A DNA stretch of 64,000 nucleotides from Actinomycetota bacterium (GTDB lineage Bacteria > Actinomycetota > Thermoleophilia > Gaiellales > F1-60-MAGs149). The position numbers were made by a program, and so were the translations under genes. Shown here piece by piece: positions 42,473-50,517 of this stretch; within the stretch, counting starts at the first letter, position 1, and every line of letters begins with the position of its first letter. The stretch is taken from NCBI GenBank assembly GCA_009885805.1, contig VFJZ01000003.1:1-64000 (forward strand). Direction: 5' to 3'. The notes under the pieces were generated by a model. That model ran no database searches, was not told the origin of the DNA, and worked only from the letters and a program-made list of their open reading frames with translations.

Positions 42473-43767
42473 GCGCGACGGAGTTGTCGATGATCGCGTA
42501 CTGCGATCTCGCCGGGTTCGTCCGCGGCCGCTCCGTTCCCGCCTCCGACGTGGAGGCGCGGACCGCCGGCGTCGGCTGGGTGCCGGCGAACCAGGCGATC
42601 AACTGCTTCGGGGCGCTCGCGGAGCCGAATCCGTGGGGGCCGGTCGGCGATCGCCGTCTGCTGCCCGATCACGAGACGAGGGTCCGCGTCGTCGGGACGG
42701 GCGACCGCCCGCCGCTCGACTTCGTGCTCTCCGACGCGGTCCATACCGACGGCTCGCCGTGGGACGCGTGCCCGCGCACCTTCCTGAAGCGCGCCGTCGA
42801 TGCCCTGCGCGCCGAAACCGGGCTCCGGCTGATGGCCGCGTTCGAGCACGAGTTCCAGGTTGTCGCAATGGTGCCGCACACCTTTGCGACACCCGAGGGG
42901 CCCTTCACCCTGCAGGCCCAGCGCGACGCCGAGCCATTCGCCGGTCTCCTCCACGGCGCGCTCGCCGAGGCCGGCTGCGAGCCCGAGATGATCCTCCCCG
43001 AGTTCGGTCCGGCGCAGTGGGAGGTCGTCGTCCGCCCGGCCGAGGGGATCCGGTCGGCGGATCGCGCGGCGATCCTGAAGGAGGTCGTCCGCGACGTCGC
43101 CCGTGGTCTCGGCAGGCGCGCGACGTTCGCGCCGCTGACCGCGCCCGACGGCATCGGCAACGGCGTGCACGTCCACCTCAGCCTGCTCGACGACGAGGGG
43201 CGAAACGTCCTTCACGACGCTTCGTCGGCCGGTGGGCTGTCCGCACTCGGCGGGTCGTTCGCGGCCGGGCTCCTGCGGCACCTACCCGCGCTGCTCGCCT
43301 TCACCGCGCCGAGCGCGATCTCCTATCTGCGCCTGACGCCCCATCGCTGGAGCGCGGCCGCCGCCGCGCTCGGCTATCGCAACCGCGAGTGTGCCGTTCG
43401 TATCTGCCCGGTCGCCGAGATGGCCGGTGGCGACCTCGGCCGCCAGTTCAACCTCGAGTACCGCGCGCTGGACGCGACGGCCTCGCCGCACCTCGCGCTC
43501 GGCCTGCTCGTGCGCGCCGGCCTCGCCGGCATCCGCGAGGAACTCGCAACCCCGACGATCCTCGACCGCGACCCCGGCGAGCTCACGGGCGCGCTGCCGG
43601 GCGACCTGCCGGCCGCGCTCGCCGCCGTGACGGCCGACGGCGTCCTGCGCAGCTGGCTGCCGGACGAGCTGTGGGACTGCTACCGATCGCTGAAGGCGGC
43701 CGAGCTGGCCGAGGTCGAAGGCCTCGACGCCACCGCTGCCTGCCAGCGGTACACGGCCGTGCTCTGA
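42469..43767 (+). CDS. Glutamine-synthetase-like ligase
   Basis: 432 residues. GS catalytic-domain motifs: AAFEHEFQV (E-x-E metal ligands), LPEFGPAQWEV, GNGVHVHLSL (metal His), YLRLTPHRWS (Arg) and FNLEYRALDATASPHLALG (E-x-R). A short N-terminal beta-grasp-like domain is present. Sequence and partners suggest a gamma-glutamyl-amine or related ligase rather than the housekeeping enzyme (shorter, with no adenylylation motif). Coupled to the ATP-grasp gene by a 4-nt overlap. Confidence 0.85.
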   Translation: MSATELSMIAYCDLAGFVRGRSVPASDVEARTAGVGWVPANQAINCFGALAEPNPWGPVGDRRLLPDHETRVRVVGTGDRPPLDFVLSDAVHTDGSPWDACPRTFLKRAVDALRAETGLRLMAAFEHEFQVVAMVPHTFATPEGPFTLQAQRDAEPFAGLLHGALAEAGCEPEMILPEFGPAQWEVVVRPAEGIRSADRAAILKEVVRDVARGLGRRATFAPLTAPDGIGNGVHVHLSLLDDEGRNVLHDASSAGGLSALGGSFAAGLLRHLPALLAFTAPSAISYLRLTPHRWSAAAAALGYRNRECAVRICPVAEMAGGDLGRQFNLEYRALDATASPHLALGLLVRAGLAGIREELATPTILDRDPGELTGALPGDLPAALAAVTADGVLRSWLPDELWDCYRSLKAAELAEVEGLDATAACQRYTAVL

Positions 43768-43769
43768 GC

Positions 43770-45008
43770 GTGAACATCACGTACCTGCACCAGTACTTCG
43801 CCACGCCGGACAGCGCGACCGGAACGCGCTCCTACGAGTTCGCGCGCAGGCTGGTCGCGCGGGGTCATCGCGTGACGATGATCTGCTCCGACGCCCAGCT
43901 GCCGCCGGCGCTCCGGGCGACGCGCGCCGTCCGGCGCGAGACGATCGACGGCATCGACCTGCGGATCATCGGCGTCGCGTACACCAACGAGATGGGGCAC
44001 GCCGCGCGGATCAGGAGTTTCCTGCGTTTCGCGCTGCGCGCGTCGGTCGAGACGGCACGCGTACCGGCCGATGTCGTCTTCGCGACCTCCACTCCCCTGA
44101 CGATCGCCCTCCCCGGCATCGTCGGTCGCGTCGCGCGTCGCGCGCCGCTCGTGTTCGAGGTACGGGACCTCTGGCCGGAGTTGCCGATCGCCGTCGGTGC
44201 CCTGCGCGGTCGCGCGCCGATCGCCGCCGCCCGCGCGATCGAGTGGTTCGCGTACCGGTCGGCCCGCGAGGTCATCGCGCTCTCGCCGGGGATGGCCGAC
44301 GGCGTTGCCCGTCGCGGCATCCCGCGCGAGCGCATCACCGTCATCCCGAACGGCTGCGATCTGGCGGCCTTCGACGTCGACCCGGCGTCGGGCGACACGA
44401 TTCGGGCCTCGGTTCCCGGCCTCGTGGTAGGTGCGCCCCTGATCGTCTATGCCGGGGCGTTCGGCGTGATCAACGGCGTGTCCTGGCTCGCCGACCTCGC
44501 CGCTGCCCTGAGGCCGCTCCGGGATGATGCCCGCTTCCTGCTCGTTGGCCGGGGGGCCGGCCGCGATGCGCTGCTGGCGCGTGCGCGCGAGCGGGGCGTC
44601 CTGGACGAGACGCTGTTCGTCCGCGACCCGCTGCCCAAGCGCGAGATGCCGGCGCTGCTCGCCGCGGCAACCGTCGCGACGGCCCTGTTCGAACCGGTGC
44701 CCGAGATGGAGGCGACGTCCTCGAACAAGTTCTTCGACGCGCTCGCTGCCGGTCGCCCGCTCCTGATCAACTACGGCGGCTGGCAGCGGGACCTGCTCGA
44801 GACGAGCGGTGCTGGGATCGCCGTCACGCACGCGGACCTGCGGGCGGCGGCGCGCGAACTCGCTGGCCTCCTCGCCGATCCCGTCCGGCTCAGCGCGGCC
44901 GGTGCGGCGGCGCGTGTCCTGGCCCGCAGCGAGTTCGATCGCGACGAGCAGGCGGCCCGCTTCGCGGCGGTCCTGGAACGGGCGGGGCTTAGCTCGACGC
45001 GTCGCTGA
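43770..45008 (+). CDS. Glycosyltransferase family 4 (WbuB-like)
   Basis: 412 residues from GTG 43770, 2 nt after the previous stop. YLHQYFATPDSATGTRSYEFARRLVARGHRVTMI is the WbuB/WcaL-type N-terminus. VFEVRDLWPELPIAVGALRG, NGCDLAAFDV, IVYAGAFGVINGV, FLLVGRGAGRDAL and SNKFFDALAAGRPLLINYGGW complete the GT-B fold. The last motif is the nucleotide-sugar loop, though E-x7-E is incomplete. It may glycosylate the product of the two ligases, or serve a surface polymer. 3' overlap of 20 bp with the convergent gene. Confidence 0.85.
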   Translation: MNITYLHQYFATPDSATGTRSYEFARRLVARGHRVTMICSDAQLPPALRATRAVRRETIDGIDLRIIGVAYTNEMGHAARIRSFLRFALRASVETARVPADVVFATSTPLTIALPGIVGRVARRAPLVFEVRDLWPELPIAVGALRGRAPIAAARAIEWFAYRSAREVIALSPGMADGVARRGIPRERITVIPNGCDLAAFDVDPASGDTIRASVPGLVVGAPLIVYAGAFGVINGVSWLADLAAALRPLRDDARFLLVGRGAGRDALLARARERGVLDETLFVRDPLPKREMPALLAAATVATALFEPVPEMEATSSNKFFDALAAGRPLLINYGGWQRDLLETSGAGIAVTHADLRAAARELAGLLADPVRLSAAGAAARVLARSEFDRDEQAARFAAVLERAGLSSTRR

Positions 45009-45441
45009 TGGCCGCGAGCGCCGCGAGCAGGTCGCGCCCGCTCTCGCCGTACAGCGGCGAGCGACCGTCGCCCAGCATCACCTCGGCCATTGCCACCGCG
45101 CGCGCGGTCGTGGTCGGCACCACGATCAGATCGGCGACGCGGAGTATCTCGTCCCTGACCGCCGGGTTCATGTACGGGTTCACGGCCGGGTTCGGGATGA
45201 TCTTGGTGCGCCGCACCTTCGCGGCATCCTTGGCCGCCTTGCGTAGCGCGTTCGCGAGCCCGGCCCGGTGGCGGACGGAGGCGAGGCGCAACTGGACGGC
45301 CTCCGGCAGCGACTCCACGCTCACCTCGCCGCTCGCCAGGGCCTCGAGATGCGGACCCCGCCGCTCGCCGGCCCGGTACACCAGGATCGCCACGGCGAGC
45401 GCGGCGGCGACCGCGAGTGCGACGACGATTGCGGAGGCCAC
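44989..45441 (-). CDS. Small single-pass membrane protein of unknown function
   Basis: 150 residues from GTG 45441. One N-terminal membrane helix (VVALAVAAALAVAILVY) precedes a charged, mostly helical cytoplasmic region with RKAAKDAAKVRRTKIIPNPAVNPYMNPAVRDEIL. I do not recognise a family. A TAGGAT box lies 6 nt upstream of the start. It is divergent from the acetamidase gene. Confidence 0.7.
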   Translation of the reverse strand: MASAIVVALAVAAALAVAILVYRAGERRGPHLEALASGEVSVESLPEAVQLRLASVRHRAGLANALRKAAKDAAKVRRTKIIPNPAVNPYMNPAVRDEILRVADLIVVPTTTARAVAMAEVMLGDGRSPLYGESGRDLLAALAAISDASS

Positions 45442-45447
45442 GCCTGG

Positions 45448-45453
45448 ATCCTA
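45448..45453 (-). promoter_or_regulatory. -10 box TAGGAT for small membrane protein
   Basis: On the minus strand TAGGAT (45453-45448) lies 6 nt before GTG 45441. The divergent acetamidase has CAGCGT (45460-45465) 6 nt before ATG 45472. Confidence 0.4.
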
Positions 45454-45471
45454 CTCACTCAGCGTGCCACC

Positions 45472-46410
45472 ATGCCGCCCATGGCCGAGCATGTCTTCGA
45501 TCCGAGCATCTTCCACCACGTCTGGGATCGGGACATCCCGACCGCCCTGACCGTCGCGCCGGGCGACGTGGTGCATTTCGACGTCCTGATGGCCGGTGAG
45601 CGGCAGATCGCCGCGGGCTACACCTATGCGGACTGCAGCTTCGACTTCGACACCCTCTACAACCTCTGCGGCCCGATCGACGTGGCCGGCGCCGAGGTCG
45701 GCGACACGCTCGCGATCGAGGTCCTCTCGCTGCAGACCGGGCCGTACGGATGGTGCGCGTTCCTGGAGGGCGTCGGCCTCCTTCCCGACGACTTCCCGGA
45801 GCCCTACGTCCATCACTTCGATCTCACCCGCGGCGAGACGACGACGCTCTGCGACGGCGTCGAGATCCCGATCGTGCCGTTCTGCGGGACGATGGGAACG
45901 TGCCCGGATCGGCCAGGGCAGTTCGCCCCGTTCCCACCCCACGAGGGCGGCGGCAACATCGACACGCGCCACATCACCGTCGGCACGCGCCTGTACCTGC
46001 CGGTGCACCTGGCCGGTGGCCGCTTCTCCTTCGGCGACCCGCACGCCGCACAGGGCGACGGCGAGGTCTGCGTCGCCGCCATCGAGTGCGGCATGAAGGC
46101 GAGTCTCCGCTTCGGGCTCCTGAAGCGCACCTCGCCGGGTCCGTGGTTCGTGACGCCGCCCGGATCGCTGACGCCGGCCGCCGACGTACGTGGTTACTAC
46201 GGCACGACCGGGATCGCGCCGGACCTGATGGAGGGTGCGCGGATGGCGGTGCGCGCGATGATCGAACTGCTCGGCATCGAGGAGGGGCTCGATCCGACCA
46301 TGGCGTACATGCTCTGCAGCCTCGCCGGCGACCTCAAGATCTTCGAGATCGTGGACATGGGGATGTGGAACGTCGGCATGTGCATGCCGAGGGCCGTGTT
46401 CACGGGCTGA
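45472..46410 (+). CDS. Acetamidase/formamidase family protein
   Basis: 312 residues. The FmdA/AmdA beta-rich fold is recognised by GDVVHFDVL, AGAEVGDTLAIEVLSL, IPFCGTMG-like IVPFCGTMGTC, PPHEGGGNIDTRHITVGTRLYLPVHLAGGRFSFGDPHAAQGDGEV and the Glu in GEVCVAAIE. It hydrolyses short amides to ammonia and acid. ATG 45481 is an alternative start. The following racemase-like gene starts inside its stop codon (TGATG), so the two are translated together. Confidence 0.88.
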   Translation: MPPMAEHVFDPSIFHHVWDRDIPTALTVAPGDVVHFDVLMAGERQIAAGYTYADCSFDFDTLYNLCGPIDVAGAEVGDTLAIEVLSLQTGPYGWCAFLEGVGLLPDDFPEPYVHHFDLTRGETTTLCDGVEIPIVPFCGTMGTCPDRPGQFAPFPPHEGGGNIDTRHITVGTRLYLPVHLAGGRFSFGDPHAAQGDGEVCVAAIECGMKASLRFGLLKRTSPGPWFVTPPGSLTPAADVRGYYGTTGIAPDLMEGARMAVRAMIELLGIEEGLDPTMAYMLCSLAGDLKIFEIVDMGMWNVGMCMPRAVFTG

Positions 46411-47588
46411 TGTTCCTCGATCTCATCAGGCGGCGGAACCCGGCGTTCGTCGAGGCCGTCTTCGCGTTGCACCAGGCCGGGGAGCTGCCGTCGGGGGCCT
46501 TTGCGATCGACCTCGACGCGGTCGAGGCGAACGCGCGGGCGCTCGCCGGTGAGGCGCGGCGCCTCGGGCTGGAGATCTTCGCGATGACGAAGCAGGTGGG
46601 CCGCAACCCGGCGTTCATCGCCGCCGCCGCGCGCGGCGGCATCGACGCGTGCGTCGCGGTCGACACGGCAGACGCCCGCGCCGTCGTCGCGGCCGGGTCG
46701 CGGCTCGCACACGTCGGGCATCTCGTGCAGGTGCCGTTCGCGGAGGTCGCCGCGATCGAGGCGTTGCGTCCCGCGAACTGGACCGTCTACGCGCTGGAGC
46801 GCGCCGTGACCGCCGCCGCACAGGCCGCCCGCGCCGGCCGGACGCAGGAGTTCCTCGCGCGCATCTGCGGGCCCGGCGACGTCTTCTACCGGACGCAGGA
46901 GGGCGGGTTCCCCGCCGACGACGTGCTCGGGGTGGCAGAGGACATCGACGCGCTCGACGGTGCCCGCTTCGCCGGCGTGACGACGTTCCCCGCCTTGCTG
47001 TTCGATCATGAGACGCGCGCCGTCCGCGCAACGCCGAACCTCGTCACGCTGGAGCGCGCGGCGCAGCGGCTCGCGGCAGCAGGTCTCCTGCCGCGCGTCA
47101 ACGGCCCCGGCACCACGTCGTGTGCGGTGATGGGCATCCTCGCCGACCACGGCGTCACCCAGGTCGAGCCGGGCCACGGCCTGACGGGCACGACGGCGCT
47201 GCACGTGTTCGAGGACCTCGTCGAGGTCCCCGCGGTCTGCTACGTGGCCGAGATCTCCCACCATCACGCCGGCGAGGCGTACGCCACTGGCGGCGGCTTC
47301 TACGTCGACCCGATCTTCCCCGACTACCAGGTGCGCGCCCTCGTCGGTCGTGACGCTGCGCAGGCGACGCTGGTCGATGCCGAACTGCAGTCGCCGGCGG
47401 GGATCGACTACCACGCAATGCTCCAGCAGCCCCGCCCGCTCGCGATCGGCGAGACGACGATCTTCGGGTTCCGGCCGCAGATCTTCGTCACCCGCGCCCT
47501 CGTCGCCCCGGTTGCGGGGGTTGGCGGTGGACGGCCTCGCGTCGCCGGCATCTGGGCCGCCGACGGGAGCGAGGTGGCGTGGCCGTGA
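46410..47588 (+). CDS. YhfX-like PLP enzyme (alanine-racemase fold III)
   Basis: 392 residues. MFLDLIRRRNPAFVEAVFALHQAG then FAIDLDAVEANARALAGEARRLGLEIFAMTKQVGRNP, with the PLP lysine in AMTKQ, matches the YhfX family of alanine-racemase-like proteins. VNGPGTTSCAVMGILADHGVTQVEPGHGLTG supplies the phosphate-binding region. No catalytic Tyr domain typical of alanine racemase (Ala_racemase_C) is evident. The reaction is unknown. It is coupled to acetamidase and to the Fe-alcohol dehydrogenase (GTGA). Confidence 0.8.
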   Translation: MFLDLIRRRNPAFVEAVFALHQAGELPSGAFAIDLDAVEANARALAGEARRLGLEIFAMTKQVGRNPAFIAAAARGGIDACVAVDTADARAVVAAGSRLAHVGHLVQVPFAEVAAIEALRPANWTVYALERAVTAAAQAARAGRTQEFLARICGPGDVFYRTQEGGFPADDVLGVAEDIDALDGARFAGVTTFPALLFDHETRAVRATPNLVTLERAAQRLAAAGLLPRVNGPGTTSCAVMGILADHGVTQVEPGHGLTGTTALHVFEDLVEVPAVCYVAEISHHHAGEAYATGGGFYVDPIFPDYQVRALVGRDAAQATLVDAELQSPAGIDYHAMLQQPRPLAIGETTIFGFRPQIFVTRALVAPVAGVGGGRPRVAGIWAADGSEVAWP

Positions 47589-48727
47589 CGCTGGAGGGGC
47601 CGTTCTGGAATCACCTGCCGATCCGGATCCGCTTCGGGGATGGCGTCACGGCCGAACTGCCCGGCATCCTCGCCGCTGCCGGGCTCGGCCGCCCCTTCGT
47701 CGTCCTCGACCCGAACGTCCCGAACCCGCCCGTCCCGGCCGGTGCGACCGTGTACGAGATCGCGGCGCACGAGCCGACGACGGCGAGCGTCGAGGCCTGC
47801 GGCGCGGCGCTCGCCGCCTCGGGTGCCGACGTCGTCGTCGCGATCGGCGGCGGGTCGGCGCTCGATACCGCGAAGGGCGCACGGATCGTCGCCGCCGCGG
47901 GTGCGCCGATCAGACGGTTCTGCTGGCCCGGCGCCGACGTCTCGACGATCCCGGCCAGCCCGATCCGTCTCGTCACGATCCCGACGACGTCCGGGACCGG
48001 CTCCGAGGTCACCGGCGGCTGCGTGATGTACCACGACGGCCACAAGGTGTCGGGCGCGAGTCCGGTGAACCGGGCCGACTGGGCCCTGGTCGACCCGCTC
48101 CTGACGCACGCGCTGCCGCCGGCGGCGACGCTCTCCACGGGCGTGGACGCGCTGGCCCAGGCGCTCGCGGCGGTCGTCGTCCGCGTCCGCACGCCGATCG
48201 GTGATGCGATCGGCCTCGAGGCGACTCGCATCTGTGCGGGCGCACTGCCCGCCGTCGTCCGCGACCCCCACGATGCCGCCGCGCGCAGCGCGATGGCGCT
48301 CGGCTCGATGATGGCCGGCCTCGCGATGAACATCTCGGAGGCCGGCACCGAGCACTCGCTGGCCGAGCCGCTGGGGTCGGTCTACGGGTTGCCGCACGGG
48401 CTCACGATCGGCCTGGTCCTGGCGGAGACGATGGACGTCGATCGCCGGCACGTGCCCGATCGCTTCGAGCGCATCGCCGACGCGCTCGGCGAGCCCGCCG
48501 ACTCCTCGGCGGACGGCTCGCGGGCCGTTCGCGGCGTGCAGCGGATCCTCGCCGACTGCGGCTTTCCGACGATGCGTGACTGCGGCGTACGTGAGGCCGA
48601 CGTCGACCGGCTCGTGACGCTGTGCGAGGAGGCGTGGATCCCGGTCGAGCCGGGCCCGTGGACGCGCGACGACATCGCGGGCGTCTACCGAGCCGGGCTG
48701 GCGCTCGCCAGCCGAGCCGGAACCTGA
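47585..48727 (+). CDS. Iron-containing alcohol dehydrogenase
   Basis: 380 residues from GTG 47585, which overlaps the previous stop by 4 nt; GTG 47579 is possible. NAD-binding VVAIGGGSALDTAKGA, IPTTSGTGSEVTGGCVMY, and metal ligands DALAQAL (Asp), EHSLAEPLGSVYGLPHGLTIGLVL (two His) mark family III Fe-ADH. The usual third metal His is the one in GLPHG. It would oxidise an alcohol or reduce an aldehyde formed by the upstream enzymes. Confidence 0.87.
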   Translation: MTLEGPFWNHLPIRIRFGDGVTAELPGILAAAGLGRPFVVLDPNVPNPPVPAGATVYEIAAHEPTTASVEACGAALAASGADVVVAIGGGSALDTAKGARIVAAAGAPIRRFCWPGADVSTIPASPIRLVTIPTTSGTGSEVTGGCVMYHDGHKVSGASPVNRADWALVDPLLTHALPPAATLSTGVDALAQALAAVVVRVRTPIGDAIGLEATRICAGALPAVVRDPHDAAARSAMALGSMMAGLAMNISEAGTEHSLAEPLGSVYGLPHGLTIGLVLAETMDVDRRHVPDRFERIADALGEPADSSADGSRAVRGVQRILADCGFPTMRDCGVREADVDRLVTLCEEAWIPVEPGPWTRDDIAGVYRAGLALASRAGT

Positions 48728-48777
48728 GCCGCCCAGGATAGGCCGTCCGGCCGTGGCGCAAGCGCTCCCGCGTGGCG

Positions 48778-48783
48778 TAGGGT
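48778..48783 (+). promoter_or_regulatory. -10 box TAGGGT for collagen-like gene
   Basis: TAGGGT lies 6 nt before ATG 48790 with no ribosome binding site between. Confidence 0.4.
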
Positions 48784-48789
48784 GGCGTC

Positions 48790-49416
48790 ATGATCCACTC
48801 GAACCTGCGGCTGATCGCCGTTTGTGCGGCGGTGTCCGCCCTGGTCAGCGCGACCGCCGGCGTTGCCGCTAGCAGGTACGTCGTATCGAACTCGGCCCAG
48901 ATCAGGCCCGGCGTGGTCAAGACGTACCACCTGTCGAATGGCACCCGCATGCAACTGAAGGGCATCGCCGGCCCGGCGGGACCCCAGGGCCCGAAGGGGC
49001 CACCCGGCGTTGCCGGCCTGCCCTCCGCGTCCGGCACCGCCAGGGTGGGCGTCGGCCCGGTGCTGATCGGCGCGAACACCCGCGCGATCACGCTCGTCCA
49101 GGGGACGGGGCGGATCGCGGTTCCGGCCAACGGTCGCGTCGCGGTCGTCGCGAACTACACCCTGTCGACCTTCACGTCGGGCAACGGCGCCTGCCGGGCC
49201 GTCGTCGAGACCGGTCCGGGGACGAACGCCTACACGGCGCTCGGGCTTGGCAACCGAAGTTATTCGTTGGCGGCGGCTGGGTCAACGGTCGTGACGATCT
49301 ACGACCGCAGTCCGGCCCTGGCCGGAGGGAGCCTCAATGTCGGCGTGGAGTGCAGCGCCGCGGCCGGCGAGGTGTCCCTGAAGGACCTGGGCCTGCTCGT
49401 CTTCACGACGCAGTGA
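48790..49416 (+). CDS. Secreted protein with short collagen-like segment
   Basis: 208 residues. A signal peptide or anchor (LRLIAVCAAVSALVSATAGVAA) is followed by a short spacer, then seven or so G-x-y triplets (GIAGPAGPQGPKGPPGVAG), then a C-terminal domain of about 130 residues rich in beta strands, with two cysteines (NGACRA, VECSA). Collagen-like stems with a globular head are common surface proteins in this kind of actinobacterium. Function is likely structural or adhesive. Confidence 0.75.
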   Translation: MIHSNLRLIAVCAAVSALVSATAGVAASRYVVSNSAQIRPGVVKTYHLSNGTRMQLKGIAGPAGPQGPKGPPGVAGLPSASGTARVGVGPVLIGANTRAITLVQGTGRIAVPANGRVAVVANYTLSTFTSGNGACRAVVETGPGTNAYTALGLGNRSYSLAAAGSTVVTIYDRSPALAGGSLNVGVECSAAAGEVSLKDLGLLVFTTQ

Positions 49417-49419
49417 CGG

Positions 49420-50490
49420 TCAGCCGAGGAGGTCGCCGAGTCGCCGGGCGCGTCGGAGAATCTCGACGTCATCGAACGGCAGTGGCTCGGCGAGATCGGG
49501 AGCGACGTCCGCCAGCGCGGCCCGGGCCTCGTCCGTGAAGTGCACCGTGCCGTCGTCGTCGATCCGATCGATGCCATCCGCGCGCCCGATCCGCTCGCAG
49601 AACGCCGCCGCCTCATCCGCGTCGACATTCGGCGGCAGGTCGAGCGCGACGGCTCCGGACGTGATCCGGACCGGGTAGCCACCGGGGAGACCGTGCGGCG
49701 CCGGTGTCGACCAACGTAGCGGCTCGCTACCGGGCAGCAGCGCCTCCAGTACGGGGAGGGTCGCGGCAGCGGTGACGTGGTTGTAGCGCAGGCCCGGAGC
49801 GATCGGCAGTCCGCCGTAGGCGAGGTCGTCGGCGCGAACGGCGTCGTCACCGACGTACACGCGCGGCCCGTCGTTCGGATCGGCCGGCGGCGTCGACTGC
49901 ATGACGCCGTAGACGTGATGGTGCTGGCCGACGACCCGGATCAGCGGCGGCGTCTGGCCGGGATGCTGCTGCCGCCAGGCGGACCGCGCTCGCAGCAGGA
50001 GCATCGAGACGTTGCCGAGCCCGACCGTTGGCGCGAGGCCGTGCCGGGCGAGCAGCGGATGCGTGATATCCGGCAGCGACAGGTTGGCGACCGGGCCCGT
50101 GTAGCCCTGTTCGCGGACGGCGCGCATCACCGCGACGAGGCAGGGCAGTTGAAATGGCAGCCGTAGCGCGAGACCGGCCCCGCCAATCGCCCGGGCGACG
50201 GCGTCGCTGCGGCCGACGAGGGCCCAGGGGCTCTGCAGGGACGCCGCCTGGACGACGAGGTCGGGCCGCAGGTCGCGCAGCAGACGCTCGAACGAGTACT
50301 GGTCGCGCGGCTCGGTCTCGACCGCCCGCACGGTCACGTCGTAGCAGGAGACGAGCGTCGCGGCCTTCTCGCGCAGACCGCTGCCGGCGACGTCCACCAG
50401 GACGAGTTCGCGGACACGGCCCGACGCCGCCAGGCCTGCGGCGAACCGCTCGCCCATGTCCCCGACTCCGATCAGGAGAACCTGCGACAT
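49420..50490 (-). CDS. NAD(P)-binding oxidoreductase-like protein
   Basis: 356 residues. VLLIGVGDMGERFAAGLAASGRVRELVLVDV is a dinucleotide-binding fold resembling lactate/malate or saccharopine dehydrogenases, and DLVVQAASLQSPW fits the next strand. The rest (VVGQHHHVYGV, LRYNHVTAAATLPVLEALLPG, HGLPGGYPVRI) is not assignable to a known enzyme by eye. A TATGCT box lies 8 nt upstream of ATG 50490. The substrate is unknown. Confidence 0.65.
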   Translation of the reverse strand: MSQVLLIGVGDMGERFAAGLAASGRVRELVLVDVAGSGLREKAATLVSCYDVTVRAVETEPRDQYSFERLLRDLRPDLVVQAASLQSPWALVGRSDAVARAIGGAGLALRLPFQLPCLVAVMRAVREQGYTGPVANLSLPDITHPLLARHGLAPTVGLGNVSMLLLRARSAWRQQHPGQTPPLIRVVGQHHHVYGVMQSTPPADPNDGPRVYVGDDAVRADDLAYGGLPIAPGLRYNHVTAAATLPVLEALLPGSEPLRWSTPAPHGLPGGYPVRITSGAVALDLPPNVDADEAAAFCERIGRADGIDRIDDDGTVHFTDEARAALADVAPDLAEPLPFDDVEILRRARRLGDLLG

Positions 50491-50517
50491 CGTGAGCGAG
50501 CATACTATGGCGGCGCG

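Noticed and set aside
42633-43769. Open frame reading through the GS-like gene into the glycosyltransferase frame
   Set aside because: It is low-complexity Arg-rich until 43770, where the GT4 N-terminus begins; the GS-like frame is the true one upstream.
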